A stretch of 64,000 nt of DNA from positions 124,001 through 188,000 of the forward strand of contig NZ_RCZJ01000004.1 in the NCBI RefSeq assembly GCF_006438845.1, given 5' to 3'. Below the pieces are notes generated by a model. That model made no database searches. It was not told the DNA's origin and saw only the letters and a program-made list of their open reading frames with translations. The DNA is from Variovorax ginsengisoli. Lineage in GTDB: Bacteria > Pseudomonadota > Gammaproteobacteria > Burkholderiales > Burkholderiaceae_C. Both the position numbers and the translations under genes were made by a program. Of this stretch, positions 1 through 11,142 are shown piece after piece. How positions within the stretch are numbered: the first letter of the stretch is position 1; every line of letters begins with the position of its first letter.

Positions 1-2442
1 GCCGGCGTGTCGCCGGCGGCGGTGGTCGAGTCGCTGGCGCACAGCTACGTGTCGCCGGTGCTCACCGCGCACCCGACCGAGGTGCAGCGCAAGAGCATCC
101 TCGATGCCGAGCGCGCCATCGCCCAGCTGCTGACGGCACGCGACGAGATCGGCTGGCGCCGCCAGGCCTTCGCCGGCAGGAAGGACGCGCTCACGCCGCT
201 GGAGTACGCCGAGAACGAAAGCCAGATCCGCATCCGCGTCACGCAGCTCTGGCAGACCCGCCTGCTGCGCTTCTCCAAGCTCACCGTGGCCGACGAGATC
301 GAGAACGCATTGAGCTACTACGAGGCCACCTTCCTGCGCGAGATCCCGCGCGTGTATGCCGCGCTCGAAAAGGCCCTGGGCCACGACGGCATCGCGCCCT
401 TCCTGCGCATGGGCCAGTGGATCGGCGGCGACCGCGACGGAAACCCCAACGTGACGGCCGAGACGCTGGAATACGCGCTGCGCCGCCAGGCCGAACTGGT
501 GCTGCGCCACTACCTGACCGAAGTGCATTACCTCGGCGGCGAGCTGTCGCTGTCGGCCACGCTGGTCGACGTGTCGGTCGAGATGCAGGCGTTGGCCGAG
601 CGCTCGCCCGACCAGAGCGAACACCGCGTCGACGAGCCCTACCGCCGGGCACTGACGGGCGTGTACTCGCGTCTGGCCGCCACGCTGCGCGAACTGACTG
701 GCGGCGAGGCGGCGCGCCATGCCGTGGCCCCGCAGAACCCCTATCCGAAGGCCGAGGAGTTCCTGGCCGACCTGCGCACCATCGCCGAGTCGCTGACCGA
801 CAAGCACGGCGCTGCGCTGATCGCCCACCGTCTCGGCCCACTGATCCGCGCGGTCGAGGTGTTCGGCTTCCACTTGGCCACCGTCGACCTGCGCCAGAGC
901 TCGGACAAGCACGAAGCCGTGGTGGCCGAGCTCCTGGCCAAGGCCCGCATCGAGCCCGACTACGCCGCGCTGGCCGAGGACGCCAAGCAGACGCTGCTGC
1001 TGCGCCTGCTCGACGAGGCGCGCCCGCTGCGCATCCCCGACGTGGACTACGCGCCGCTCACGCAGAGCGAACTGGCCATCTTCGCCGCCGCCCGCACGGC
1101 ACGTGCGCGCTACGGCGCTGCCGCGATCCGCCACTACATCATCAGCCACACCGAGACGGTGAGCGACCTGCTCGAGGCATTGCTGCTGCAGAAGGAAGTC
1201 GGCCTGCTGCGCGGCACCCTGGACGACAACGCCACGAACGACCTCATCGTCGTGCCGCTGTTCGAAACCATCGAAGACCTGCGCAACGCTGCGCCCATCA
1301 TGCGGGCCTTCTACGCGCTGCCCGGCATCCAGGCGCTGATCCAGCGCTCGGGCGCGCTGCAGGACGTGATGCTGGGCTACAGCGACAGCAACAAGGACGG
1401 CGGCATCTTCACCAGCAACTGGGAGCTGTACCGCACCGGGCTCGCGCTGGTGGCGCTGTTCGATGAACTCAACAAGGGCGCCAAGTCGCCGATCCGTTTG
1501 CGGATGTTCCACGGCCGCGGCGGCACGGTCGGGCGCGGCGGCGGTCCGAGCTACCAGGCCATCCTGGCGCAGCCACCGGGCACCGTGCGCGGGCAGATCC
1601 GGCTGACCGAGCAGGGCGAGGTCATCGGCTCGAAGTACGCCAACCGCGAAATCGGCCGTCGCAACCTTGAAACGCTGGTCGCCGCCACACTCGAAGCCAC
1701 GCTGCTCCCGCCCGGCAAGGCCGCACCCGCAGCCTTCCTCGATGCCGCCGCCGAACTCTCGTCCGCAAGCATGGCCGCCTATCGAAAGCTGGTCTACGAA
1801 ACACCGGGCTTCGGCGACTATTTCTTCAGCGCCACGCCGATCCGCGAGATCGCCGAGCTCAACATCGGCTCGCGGCCGGCGTCACGCAACCCGAGCCGCA
1901 GCATCGAAGACCTGCGGGCCGTGCCCTGGAGCTTCAGCTGGGGCCAGTGCCGGCTCACGCTGCCGGGCTGGTATGGCTTCGGCTCGGCCATCGAGCAGTT
2001 CGTCGCGGGCGGGGCCACTGCTTCGGACAAGAAAGAACGCCAGGCCCTGCTGCAGCGAATGTCCGCGCAATGGCCGTTCTTCCGCACGCTGCTGTCGAAC
2101 ATGGACATGGTGCTCGCCAAGAGCGACCTGGCGCTCGCCTCGCGCTACTCGGAACTGGTCACCGACCGCAAGCTGCGGCAGAAGGTCTTTGGGATGATCG
2201 AGGCCGAGTGGCACCGCACCTCGGACGCGCTCACGCTCATCACTGGCGCCAAGCAGCGGCTCGAAGGCAATGCCGACATGCAGCGCTCGGTGCGCCATCG
2301 GTTTCCCTACATCGACCCGCTGCACCACCTGCAGGTGGAGCTGATGCGACGCTACCGTGCCGGCGAAGGCGGCGAAAGGCTCCAGCGTGGCATCCACATC
2401 TCGATCAATGGCGTGGCGGCGGGGCTGCGCAACACGGGCTGA
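1..2442 (+). CDS. ppc: Phosphoenolpyruvate carboxylase, 5' end outside the window
   Basis: This enzyme carboxylates phosphoenolpyruvate to oxaloacetate and refills the TCA cycle in the cytoplasm. The frame is open from the first base, so the start lies upstream. 813 codons are visible and the family is usually 880-950 residues, so roughly 115-130 N-terminal residues are missing. The catalytic-histidine motif [12 protein letters not shown] sits at about visible residues 21-32 (His at codon 70-72). [21 protein letters not shown] and the glycine-rich [16 protein letters not shown] loop follow in the expected order, and the protein ends in the conserved RNTG tail. The identification is secure. 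The next gene on the same strand begins about 200 bases later. Confidence 0.97.
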   Translation, partial: AGVSPAAVVESLAHSYVSPVLTAHPTEVQRKSILDAERAIAQLLTARDEIGWRRQAFAGRKDALTPLEYAENESQIRIRVTQLWQTRLLRFSKLTVADEIENALSYYEATFLREIPRVYAALEKALGHDGIAPFLRMGQWIGGDRDGNPNVTAETLEYALRRQAELVLRHYLTEVHYLGGELSLSATLVDVSVEMQALAERSPDQSEHRVDEPYRRALTGVYSRLAATLRELTGGEAARHAVAPQNPYPKAEEFLADLRTIAESLTDKHGAALIAHRLGPLIRAVEVFGFHLATVDLRQSSDKHEAVVAELLAKARIEPDYAALAEDAKQTLLLRLLDEARPLRIPDVDYAPLTQSELAIFAAARTARARYGAAAIRHYIISHTETVSDLLEALLLQKEVGLLRGTLDDNATNDLIVVPLFETIEDLRNAAPIMRAFYALPGIQALIQRSGALQDVMLGYSDSNKDGGIFTSNWELYRTGLALVALFDELNKGAKSPIRLRMFHGRGGTVGRGGGPSYQAILAQPPGTVRGQIRLTEQGEVIGSKYANREIGRRNLETLVAATLEATLLPPGKAAPAAFLDAAAELSSASMAAYRKLVYETPGFGDYFFSATPIREIAELNIGSRPASRNPSRSIEDLRAVPWSFSWGQCRLTLPGWYGFGSAIEQFVAGGATASDKKERQALLQRMSAQWPFFRTLLSNMDMVLAKSDLALASRYSELVTDRKLRQKVFGMIEAEWHRTSDALTLITGAKQRLEGNADMQRSVRHRFPYIDPLHHLQVELMRRYRAGEGGERLQRGIHISINGVAAGLRNTG

Positions 2443-2555
2443 CGGCGCGGTTGGCGGTCGGCGGAGCGGGCCGGCTCGATCAACTGAGCGCGCCGGCGTT
2501 CGTCTGTGCGCGTCTTCCTACGTCGGATAGCGCCAGTCATCACGGGTTCTCGCCC

Positions 2556-2577
2556 TTGACATAGGGAGTACCCTGTG
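2556..2577 (+). promoter_or_regulatory. Possible promoter element with dyad upstream of the small gene and ndvB
   Basis: A perfect TTGACA (2556-2561) overlaps the imperfect dyad CATAGGGAGTACCCTGTG (2560-2577; AGGG/CCCT core, 4-nt spacer). It lies about 70 bases before the small gene at 2647, in the 204-base gap after ppc. No good -10 hexamer is visible at 16-19 bases, so this is a suggestion: a promoter needing an activator, or a regulator site. Confidence 0.25.
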
Positions 2578-2646
2578 ACTCACGTCAGTGGCTTTCGCTC
2601 TCTCCCGCGCGGTGGTTGAAACAACGTCCTCACAGGAAACCGTGTC

Positions 2647-2865
2647 ATGTCTTACCCGCAAACGCTCGCCCCTTCGAACATCGACTTCGTCCGCACCGAC
2701 GTCGACGCGCTGGCGTCCCACATGCACCAATGTGCCGCGGCGCAGGGCCGGTGGTCTGTGGTCAGCGCGCATCTGCAGCACGTTCGCGCGGTGGCTGCAG
2801 GGCGCATCGTCACCCTGGCCTGCGTGGCCGTCGTTCTCGGCATCGGATTCGCAATCGCTGCCTGA
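2647..2865 (+). CDS. Small single-span membrane protein upstream of ndvB
   Basis: I do not recognise this 72-residue protein. About 52 hydrophilic residues are followed by one C-terminal hydrophobic segment (about residues 54-71, VTLACVAVVLGIGFAI), so it is probably an inner-membrane protein with a cytoplasmic N-terminus. The ATG has a Shine-Dalgarno-like AGGA at 2635-2638. The stop is three bases before the GTG of ndvB, so the two are almost certainly co-transcribed and probably translationally coupled. A role next to the glucan synthase, as accessory or regulatory subunit, is inference from position only. Confidence 0.6.
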   Translation: MSYPQTLAPSNIDFVRTDVDALASHMHQCAAAQGRWSVVSAHLQHVRAVAAGRIVTLACVAVVLGIGFAIAA

Positions 2866-2868
2866 TCG

Positions 2869-5800
2869 GTGACCGCCGCCGCGGTGATCGCCCGCCTCGC
2901 TTCGCTCAGCCCCTACGCCCGCCGACTTCTCCAACGCCCCCAAGCCCCGGTCCAGCCGCCGGTGCGTGCCGAGCTGTTCGGCATCCAGCGCTTCAAGCAG
3001 CACGGCCGCAGCCTCGCCCGTGCGCAAGCCGTGCAGGCCGCGGATGTGTCGCGCGCCAGCGCGCCGTTCTTCCCGCGTGTCGAAGAAAACCTCGGATCGC
3101 TGCGCAGCGCCTTCGACTACATCGCGCTGATTTCGCAGAGCGGCCGCTACGTGTCGCCCGCAGCCGAATGGCTGTTGGACAACTTCCACCTGGTCGAGGC
3201 GCAGCTCCAGCAGATCCGCGAGGGCGTCCCGCGCAGCTACTACGCCCGCTTGCCCAAGCTGGCCGATGCGCCCCTGGCTGGCCTGCCACGCGTGTACGGC
3301 ATCGCCTGGGCCTATGTGGCGCACACCGACAGCGTGCTCAACAAGGACCTGTTCACCGCCTTCCTCGACGCCTACCAGGACATCGACGAACTCACGCTGG
3401 GTGAACTCTGGGCCTTGCCCACGACCTTGCGCGTGGTGCTGCTCGAGAACCTGCGCCGCGTGGCCGAAAGCATCGCGGAGAACAAGGTGGCACGCGAACT
3501 CGCGCACGCCGTCTGGGACGCAGCCGACACGCTGTCGGCGCACGAGCTCGACGTGCTCTACGCCGCCGTCTGCGAACGCGGACTGCAGCAGAGCTATTGC
3601 ACCCAGCTGTGGCAGCGCCTGCCGGCGGAGCGCGACGCGCAGCCGCCGGCGCTCTTCGGCTGGACCGAAGAGCACTGCGCCAACGGGCCGATGCTGATCG
3701 CTCAGGCGCAGACCGCCCAGGCCGCGGCCAACCTCACGGTCGGCAACATCATCACCACGCTGCGCATGGTCGGCCAGGTCGAATGGGTCGACCTGATCGA
3801 GCCGGTGAGCCGGTCGCTGCGCGTGCTGCGCGAGCTGCCGAGCTTCGCGGCCGAGAGCGAACTCACGCGCCAGCAGATCACCCACGCGATGGAACAGGTC
3901 GCGCGCGCCAGCAAACGTACCGAGCGCCACGTGGCCGAGGCGGTGCTGCGCCTGGCGCGCCATTCGCCGCCGCCACCGGGCCGGCGCGCGGGTGCGGAAC
4001 GCACCGCCGGCTACCACCTGTTCGGCCAGGGCCGCCCTGCCCTGATGGCGGCGCTGGCATCGACACGCACCGCCGCACCGACCCGCCTCGATGCTGCCGA
4101 CCGTGCCGCGCGGCCAGCGCGTGCCTGGCGATTGCCCGTCTACCTCGCCTGCATTGCATTGGGCACGCTGGCCTTGCTCGGCCTGGCGGTCCACGGCCTG
4201 CACCGCATCGGGCGCGATGACTTCGGCGCCGCCGCGGTCTTCGCACTGCTGCTGATGGCCTGGCCGCTGTCCGAAGCAGTCATCGCCCTGTTGCATCGCA
4301 TCGTGGCGGAGTCGACCCGCGTGCAGCCGCTGCCGCGCCTGGACTTCGCCACCGGCATTCCGGCATCGCAGCGCGTGCTGGTGGCCATTCCCACCCTGCT
4401 CAGCAGCGTCGATGCCAACGCCCATCTGGCGCAGCGCCTCGAGCTGCACTGGCTGGCCAACCGCGAACCGCACGCCCAGTTCGCGCTGCTGACCGACTGG
4501 GCCGATGCCGACCAGGCCGTGCAACCTGGCGACGACGCGCTGCTGGCCGACGCGTTGCAGCGCATCGCCGCGCTGAACACCGCGCACCCGGCCGCAGACG
4601 GCGCCGCGCCGCGCTTCCTGCTGCTGCACCGGCCCCGCACCTGGTGCGACACCGAGCAGCGCTGGATCGGCTGGGAGCGCAAGCGCGGCAAGCTGGAGAT
4701 GCTGCTGCGCTTGCTGGTCACCGGCGACACGAGCGGCTTCCTGCCACTGGCGCCCGGCCTGCGCCTGGTCACGCCGACCCCTTATGTGCTCACGCTCGAC
4801 AGCGACACCGGCCTGCCGCCCGGCACGCTGCGCGAGCTGGTGGCTATTGCCGCGCACCCGCTCAACGCACCGCAGATCGACCTGGCCTCACGGCGCGTCG
4901 TCGCGGGCTTCGGCATCTTCCAGCCCCGCGTGGTCACCCCGTTCCCGACACGCGAGGAGCGCTCGGCCTTCCACTGGATGTTCGCCGGCCAGTGCGGGCT
5001 CGACCCGTACAGCAGCGGCGCGTCCGACATCTATCAAGACCTGTTCGGCACCGGCTCCTTCACCGGCAAGGGCCTGCTCGACGTGCGCGCCGTGCACGCC
5101 ACGCTCGACCGCCGCCTGCCCGATGGCGCGGTGCTCAGCCACGACCTGCTCGAAGGCACCGTGGCGCGCTGCGCGGTGGTGAGCGATCTGGTGCTCATCG
5201 AAGACCATCCGCACCACGCCGGCGTGGCCGCCTCGCGCATCCACCGCTGGACCCGCGGCGACTGGCAGCTGCTGCCGCTGATGCTGCGCGCGCGGCACTT
5301 CGGCATCGACGCGCTCGGTCTCTGGAAGATGAGCGACAACCTGCGCCGCGCGTTGGTGCTGCCGGCCTCGGCCGCGCTGCTTGCGCTGGCCGTGTTCGCC
5401 GACGCCTTGCCGCTCGCCTGGGCCTTCGCGGCCGTGGCCGCGGCGCTCGCCTTCGGGCCGCTGCTCGGCGCGCTGGCCGGCCTGGTGCCGACGCGCCGGT
5501 CGATCGCGCTGCGCCACTTCTTCGACGTCGGCTTCACCGAGCTGGCCCGGGCGCTGATCGGCGCGGCGTGGCAATTCACGCAGCTCGCCGCGCAGTCGCG
5601 GGTGCTGGTCGACGCCACGCTGCGCGCCGCTTGGCGGGTCGTCGTCAGCCGGCGCCGGCTGCTCGAATGGACCACTGCCGCACAGGCGCAGGCGCAGGCA
5701 CGCTACGGGCTCGCGGCTTTCGTGCGCGCAGCGGCGCCGGCCAGCGCGCTGTGCGCCGCACTCGCCGTCGCCGCACTGTGGAGCCCGCATCCGCTCGCGG

Positions 5801-8800
5801 GCGCCCTGCTGTTCGGCCTGTGGACGCTCGCACCGGTCGCCGCCTGGTGGGCCAGCCGCGTGCCGCCCGCCGAGCGCGCGCCGCTCCCGGCCGACCAGCG
5901 CGACTATCTCGCCGCACTGGCGCGCGACACCTGGCGCTTCTTCGAGCACGCGGTGGGCGCAGACGACAACCACCTGCCACCGGACAACCTGCAGCTCGAG
6001 CCCGAGGCGACGATCGCGCACCGCACCTCGCCGACCAACATCGGCATGTACCTGCTCGCGAGCTGCTGCGCACGCGATTTCGGCTGGATCGACGACGCGG
6101 CACTCGCCGCACGCCTGAGCGCCACGCTCGACAGCGTCGACCGCCTCGCCAAGCACCGCGGCCACCTCTACAACTGGTACGACACCCGCACGCTCGCGAC
6201 GCTGCAGCCGGCCTACGTGTCGAGCGTCGACAGCGGCAACCTCGCCGGTCACCTGCTGGCGGTGGCGCAGGCCTGCCGCGCCTTTGCGGCGGCATCGGCA
6301 AGCGGCACCGACGGCGCCGCGCTCGCGGCCATTGCCACGCGTTCCGACGCGCTCTGCCGGGGCATGGACTTCCGCGGCCTCTACGACCCCAAGCGGCACC
6401 TCTTCCACATCGGGCTGCGGGTCGACGACGACGTGCTCGACGCCAGCTACTACGACCTGCTCGCCTCCGAATCGCGGCTGCTGAGCTTTCTCGCCATCGC
6501 CAAGGGCGACGTGCCGCGCCGTCACTGGATGGCGCTCGGCCGGCCGTTCCTGTCGGTCGGTGCAAAGGCGGGTCTCAAGTCGTGGTCGGGCTCGATGTTC
6601 GAGTACCTGATGCCGTCGCTGGTGATGGCCGAGCCCGACGACGGCCTGCTGCAGGTGGCCAACCTGGCGGCGGTGCGCGAGCAGCAGGCCTTCGGCCGCG
6701 CGCAGGCACTGCCCTGGGGCGTGTCGGAGTCGGCGTACTTCGCGCGCGACCATTCGCTGGCCTACCAGTACTCGCCCTTCGGCGTGCCGCGCCTTGCGCT
6801 GCGCCGCACGCCGCCGACCGACCGCGTCGTCGCGCCGTATGCCAGCGTGATGGCCGCGCCGCTGGCACCGGCCGACGCCGTGGCCAACCTGCAGCGGCTC
6901 GAAGCGCTGGGCGCACGCGGCGAATTCGGCTTCTTCGACGCGGTCGACTTCACGCTGTCGCGCCAGCCCGAAGGCGAGCCGCTGACCGTGGTGCGCAACT
7001 TCATGGCGCACCACCAGGGCATGTCGCTGGTGGCGCTGTCGAACCTGCTGCGCGACGGCGCACCGCAGCGCTGGTTCGGCAGCGCGCCGCTGGTGCAGGC
7101 GCACATCGCGCTGCTGCACGAGCGCACGCCGCGCCAGATCATCGGCAGCGCCGACCCGCGCCCGCCGCCCGAGCCCAGCGTGGCCGACGAGGCCCCGGCG
7201 CACCAGCCGCGCCTGGTCGACCCGATGGCGCCGGGCTTCCAGCCCACGCACCTGCTGTCGAACGGCCGCTACACCGTGGCACTGCGCGCCAGCGGGGCCG
7301 GCGTGAGCCGCTGGCGATCCTTCAACGTCACGCGCTGGCGCGACGATCCGCTGCGCGATGCGCACGGCACCTTCTTCTATGTGCGCGATGCCGACAGCCC
7401 GTTGCTCGCCTCGCTCACCGCCCTGCCCGCGCCCGGCAAGGGCTGGCAGTACCGCACGCGCTTCCTGGCCGACCAGGCGCAGTTCGAAGCGAGCGGGCCG
7501 GGGCTGCAAACGCGCGTCACCGTGCTGATCAGCCCCGAGGACGACACCGAACTGCGCACCGTGACACTGCACAACACCGGCACCGAGGCGCGCACGCTGG
7601 AGCTGGTGTCGTATTTCGAGCCGGTGCTGTCCAACCCGAAGGCCGACGAGGCGCACCCCGCCTTCGCCAACCTCTTCGTGCAAACCCGCTGGGACCCGGC
7701 GCTGCGCGCGTTGCTGCTGTCGCGCAAGCCCCGGCTGCACGGCGACGCGGTGGCCGCCGCCGCGCATTTCCTGGCCTCGACCGACGCCCAGGTACTGACG
7801 GTCGACTGCATCGCCGACCGGCGCGCGTTCATCGGACGCAATCACACCCTCGCCACGCCGCGGCTCGACGCACAACCGCTCGATGCGTCGGGGGAGCCGA
7901 TCAACGGCCTCGACCCGATCGCCTGCCTGCGCGTGCGCGTGCGCATCGCCGCCGGCGCCACGGCGCGGCTGACCTTCGCCACCACCGCCGACCTCGACCT
8001 CGACACGCTGATGCCGCGCATCGACCGCTACCTGCAGCCGATGCACGTCGAGCGCGCCATGCGCATGGCCGCCACGCTGGCGCAGGTGCGGCTGCGCGAC
8101 CTGGCGATCGACCCGGTCAAGACCCGCGCGCTGCAGGACCTGACGACCATCCTCACCTACACCACCCCGCGCGTGATGAGCGACCGCGGGCTGGTCGACC
8201 TGCGCCAGATCTGGCGCTTCGGCATCTCCGGCGACAAGCCGATCGTGCTGGTGCATATCCACTCGGCGGACGGCATGGGGCTGGTCAACACGCTGCTGCG
8301 CGCGCAGCCCTGGTGGGGCTTCGGCGGCGTCGCCTGCGACCTGGTGGTGCTCAACGGCGAACCCGGTTCCTACCTGATGCCGCTGCAGCGAGAGATCGAG
8401 GCGCTGCGCACCCGCGTTGCCCATGAAACGCAGAACAGCTTTCCGCGCAACGACGCGGCCGGCTTCTACCTGCTGCGCGACAACGAGATCGCGCCTTCGG
8501 AGCGGGCCGCGCTGTCGCTGCTGGCACGCGCGGTCTTCCACGCCGATGGCCGCACGCTCGAAGCGCAGGTGGCTGCGCTGCGCGATGCGGCGGTGCCGGC
8601 GGTGGCCGACGCGGCCGTGCCGCACACGCCGCTGGCAGCGGTGACGCCGTTGTCCCTGGCCGCGCCGGTCACCGACAGTGCGCAGACGCCGCAGGGCGAC
8701 TTCGATGCCGCGAGCGGCGAGTTCCGCTTCGAGGTCGACATCAACCGGCGCACGCCCAAGCCGTGGGTCAACGTGATCGCCAACGCCGGCTTCGGCTTCC

Positions 8801-11079
8801 AGGTGTCGGAGTCGGGCACCGGCTACACCTGGGCCGGCAACAGCCGCATGCACCAGCTCACGCCTTGGTCGAACGACCCGGTGCAGGACCCGGCCTTCGA
8901 GCACTACCTGCTGCAAGACCTGGACACCCGCGAGCTGCTGCCGCTCACGCCTGCCAGCCGCGGCGCGAGCCCGGCGCGGCATCGCGTGCGCCATGGCCAG
9001 GGCTACAGCGTCTTCGAGTGCCTGCACCGCGACATCGTGCTCGAGACCACCTTCTTTGCCGACCGCGACGACCGCATGAAGCTGGTCCACGTCAAGGTGC
9101 GCAACGAGGGCAGTGGCCGGCTTCGGCTGCGCGCTCTGGCCATGGTCGAGTGGCAGATGGGTGCCGCGCGCGGCGAGCGCCGCACCGTGCACAGCTGGAA
9201 GGGCGACGCGCTGCCGGCCGTCTTCGGCCAACAGCGCGAATCGAGCGCTGGCTTCGGCGGCAGCACCGCCTTCGTGGCGATCAGCGGCTTGGCCGGCACG
9301 GTGCAATGGACCTGCGAGCGCAGCGAATTCTTCGCCGGCCACGGCGGCATCGAGGTGCCCGACACGCTGGGCCAGCGCGCCGGCAGCGGCCTCGATGCCT
9401 GCGCGGCCATCGCCGGCGAGTTCACGCTGGCGATCGGCGAGAGCGCCGAGTTCAGCTTCATGCTCGGACAGGCCGACGACGCCGACGCCGCGACCGCCTT
9501 GGCGCGCCGCTGGCAGAACCGCGACGTGGCCGATGCGCTGGCCCAGGCCCGTGGCTTCTGGGACGAGCTGCTGGGCCGGCTGCAGGTTCGCACGCCCGAC
9601 CCGCTGTTCGACGCGCTGGTCAACCGCTGGCTGGTCTACCAGACGCTGGTGTGCCGGCTCTGGTCGAAGGCCGGTTTCTACCAGGCCGGCGGCGCCTTCG
9701 GCTTTCGCGACCAGTTGCAGGACGCGATGGCCTTTGCGCTCACCGACCCGGCGCGGCTGCGCGAGCAGATCGTTGTCAACGCCGCGCGCCAGTTTCCCGA
9801 AGGCGACGTGCAGCACTGGTGGCACATGCCCGGCGGCGCCGGTGTGCGCACGCATTTCTCCGACGACCTGCTGTGGCTGCCTTACGCAGTGGCGCATTAC
9901 ATCGAGGTCTCGGGCGACGCGACGCTGCTCGACCACGCCGTGCCCTTCATCGACGGCCCGCAGATCCCCGAGGGCGCCGAAGACGCGTATTACGCACCGC
10001 AGAACAGCGCCCAGAGTGCCAGCGTGTACGAGCACGGTGCGTGCGCCATCGATCACAGCCTGGCAGTCGGCGTGCATGGCCTGCCGCTGATGGGCACCGG
10101 CGACTGGAACGACGGCATGAACCGCGTGGGCCACGAAGGCCGTGGCGAATCGGTATGGCTCGCCTGGTTCCTGTGCAGCGTGGTCGAGCGCTACGCGCCG
10201 ATCGCCGAAGCCCGCGGCGACGCCGAACGCGCCGAGCGCTGGCGCATCGCGCGGCATGGCTGGATCGTTGCCTTGCACGAGGCCGGCTGGGACGGCGCGT
10301 GGTTCCGTCGGGCCTTCTTCGACAACGGCGCGCCGCTCGGGTCAGCCGTCAACGACGAATGCCGCATCGACCTGATCGCGCAAGCCTGGTCGGTGCTCTC
10401 GGGCGCCTCCGACGACGCGCACACGCGACCGGCCATGGCGGCCCTGAAGAGCCAGCTGCACGACGCCGACGCCGGCCTGCTGCGCCTGCTGCACCCGCCA
10501 TTGGCGCACTCGGCCAACAACCCCGGCTACATCCAGGCCTACCCGCCGGGCGTGCGCGAGAACGGCGGCCAATACGCGCACGCTGCCGTGTGGGCGCTGA
10601 TGGCGCAGGCGCTGTCGGGCGACACCGAAGCCGCCTGGGAAAGCTTCGAGGGCCTCAGCCCGGCGCACCGCGCGCGCCATGCGTCGCGCGGACCGGCCTA
10701 CGAACTGGAGCCCTACGTGATGGCGGGCGACATCTACGGCGCCGCGCCCTATGTCGGCCGCGGCGGATGGAGCTGGTACACCGGCTCCGCCGCGTGGCTG
10801 CATCGCGCGGCGATCGAGACCTTGCTGGGGCTGGTGGTGCGCGGCGACCGGCTGTCGATCACGCCGCGCGTGCCGGCGCACTGGCCCGGCTTCGCGCTGG
10901 TGCTGCGGTTGGACGGCCGCGAGATCACGCTGCAATACGGCGATGCGCGCACGCGCGGCATCCCGCTGGCGGCGGGGCAATGGATCGACTGGCGACGGGC
11001 CGCGACCGATGCGCCTGCGACGGCGAACGACATCTCGGTGGCGGGCACCGTCTGGATCACCGTCTCCGACAAGACCTGA
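2869..11079 (+). CDS. ndvB: Cyclic beta-glucan synthase, NdvB/ChvB/Cgs type (GT84-glucoamylase-like-GH94)
   Basis: This 2736-residue inner-membrane enzyme polymerises UDP-glucose and releases cyclic periplasmic beta-glucan; full-size Brucella/Agrobacterium homologues are about 2800-2870 residues. Hydrophobic segments near residues 420-445, 450-475, 825-870 and 950-990 surround the family 84 glycosyltransferase, which has LDSDT (D644/D646) and RIHRW (790-794, the QxxRW-like site). A glucoamylase-like domain follows (SYYDLLASESRLLSF near 1193). The C-terminal half is a GH94 phosphorylase-like domain with GDWNDGMN (D2412/D2415), which controls chain length in characterised members. The GTG start was chosen because it directly follows the upstream small gene and the family's N-terminal block (FGIQRFKQHGRSLARAQ) begins soon after. 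The exact linkage and ring size cannot be read from sequence. Confidence 0.93.
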   Translation: MTAAAVIARLASLSPYARRLLQRPQAPVQPPVRAELFGIQRFKQHGRSLARAQAVQAADVSRASAPFFPRVEENLGSLRSAFDYIALISQSGRYVSPAAEWLLDNFHLVEAQLQQIREGVPRSYYARLPKLADAPLAGLPRVYGIAWAYVAHTDSVLNKDLFTAFLDAYQDIDELTLGELWALPTTLRVVLLENLRRVAESIAENKVARELAHAVWDAADTLSAHELDVLYAAVCERGLQQSYCTQLWQRLPAERDAQPPALFGWTEEHCANGPMLIAQAQTAQAAANLTVGNIITTLRMVGQVEWVDLIEPVSRSLRVLRELPSFAAESELTRQQITHAMEQVARASKRTERHVAEAVLRLARHSPPPPGRRAGAERTAGYHLFGQGRPALMAALASTRTAAPTRLDAADRAARPARAWRLPVYLACIALGTLALLGLAVHGLHRIGRDDFGAAAVFALLLMAWPLSEAVIALLHRIVAESTRVQPLPRLDFATGIPASQRVLVAIPTLLSSVDANAHLAQRLELHWLANREPHAQFALLTDWADADQAVQPGDDALLADALQRIAALNTAHPAADGAAPRFLLLHRPRTWCDTEQRWIGWERKRGKLEMLLRLLVTGDTSGFLPLAPGLRLVTPTPYVLTLDSDTGLPPGTLRELVAIAAHPLNAPQIDLASRRVVAGFGIFQPRVVTPFPTREERSAFHWMFAGQCGLDPYSSGASDIYQDLFGTGSFTGKGLLDVRAVHATLDRRLPDGAVLSHDLLEGTVARCAVVSDLVLIEDHPHHAGVAASRIHRWTRGDWQLLPLMLRARHFGIDALGLWKMSDNLRRALVLPASAALLALAVFADALPLAWAFAAVAAALAFGPLLGALAGLVPTRRSIALRHFFDVGFTELARALIGAAWQFTQLAAQSRVLVDATLRAAWRVVVSRRRLLEWTTAAQAQAQARYGLAAFVRAAAPASALCAALAVAALWSPHPLAGALLFGLWTLAPVAAWWASRVPPAERAPLPADQRDYLAALARDTWRFFEHAVGADDNHLPPDNLQLEPEATIAHRTSPTNIGMYLLASCCARDFGWIDDAALAARLSATLDSVDRLAKHRGHLYNWYDTRTLATLQPAYVSSVDSGNLAGHLLAVAQACRAFAAASASGTDGAALAAIATRSDALCRGMDFRGLYDPKRHLFHIGLRVDDDVLDASYYDLLASESRLLSFLAIAKGDVPRRHWMALGRPFLSVGAKAGLKSWSGSMFEYLMPSLVMAEPDDGLLQVANLAAVREQQAFGRAQALPWGVSESAYFARDHSLAYQYSPFGVPRLALRRTPPTDRVVAPYASVMAAPLAPADAVANLQRLEALGARGEFGFFDAVDFTLSRQPEGEPLTVVRNFMAHHQGMSLVALSNLLRDGAPQRWFGSAPLVQAHIALLHERTPRQIIGSADPRPPPEPSVADEAPAHQPRLVDPMAPGFQPTHLLSNGRYTVALRASGAGVSRWRSFNVTRWRDDPLRDAHGTFFYVRDADSPLLASLTALPAPGKGWQYRTRFLADQAQFEASGPGLQTRVTVLISPEDDTELRTVTLHNTGTEARTLELVSYFEPVLSNPKADEAHPAFANLFVQTRWDPALRALLLSRKPRLHGDAVAAAAHFLASTDAQVLTVDCIADRRAFIGRNHTLATPRLDAQPLDASGEPINGLDPIACLRVRVRIAAGATARLTFATTADLDLDTLMPRIDRYLQPMHVERAMRMAATLAQVRLRDLAIDPVKTRALQDLTTILTYTTPRVMSDRGLVDLRQIWRFGISGDKPIVLVHIHSADGMGLVNTLLRAQPWWGFGGVACDLVVLNGEPGSYLMPLQREIEALRTRVAHETQNSFPRNDAAGFYLLRDNEIAPSERAALSLLARAVFHADGRTLEAQVAALRDAAVPAVADAAVPHTPLAAVTPLSLAAPVTDSAQTPQGDFDAASGEFRFEVDINRRTPKPWVNVIANAGFGFQVSESGTGYTWAGNSRMHQLTPWSNDPVQDPAFEHYLLQDLDTRELLPLTPASRGASPARHRVRHGQGYSVFECLHRDIVLETTFFADRDDRMKLVHVKVRNEGSGRLRLRALAMVEWQMGAARGERRTVHSWKGDALPAVFGQQRESSAGFGGSTAFVAISGLAGTVQWTCERSEFFAGHGGIEVPDTLGQRAGSGLDACAAIAGEFTLAIGESAEFSFMLGQADDADAATALARRWQNRDVADALAQARGFWDELLGRLQVRTPDPLFDALVNRWLVYQTLVCRLWSKAGFYQAGGAFGFRDQLQDAMAFALTDPARLREQIVVNAARQFPEGDVQHWWHMPGGAGVRTHFSDDLLWLPYAVAHYIEVSGDATLLDHAVPFIDGPQIPEGAEDAYYAPQNSAQSASVYEHGACAIDHSLAVGVHGLPLMGTGDWNDGMNRVGHEGRGESVWLAWFLCSVVERYAPIAEARGDAERAERWRIARHGWIVALHEAGWDGAWFRRAFFDNGAPLGSAVNDECRIDLIAQAWSVLSGASDDAHTRPAMAALKSQLHDADAGLLRLLHPPLAHSANNPGYIQAYPPGVRENGGQYAHAAVWALMAQALSGDTEAAWESFEGLSPAHRARHASRGPAYELEPYVMAGDIYGAAPYVGRGGWSWYTGSAAWLHRAAIETLLGLVVRGDRLSITPRVPAHWPGFALVLRLDGREITLQYGDARTRGIPLAAGQWIDWRRAATDAPATANDISVAGTVWITVSDKT

Positions 11080-11142
11080 CGGGCTCACTGCGGCCGTCAC
11101 GACGCCGGGGTGAAGCGACGCCGGCACCGCCAAGGCACGCAG

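Noticed and set aside
4888..10278. A 1796-codon open frame on the minus strand opposite ndvB, and similar long antisense frames opposite the macroglobulin, valS and bcsA genes
   Set aside because: These are shadows caused by very high third-position GC in the real genes. They show Arg/Ala/Gln/His-rich composition, no family motifs and no ribosome binding sites, while the plus-strand products have complete catalytic motifs.
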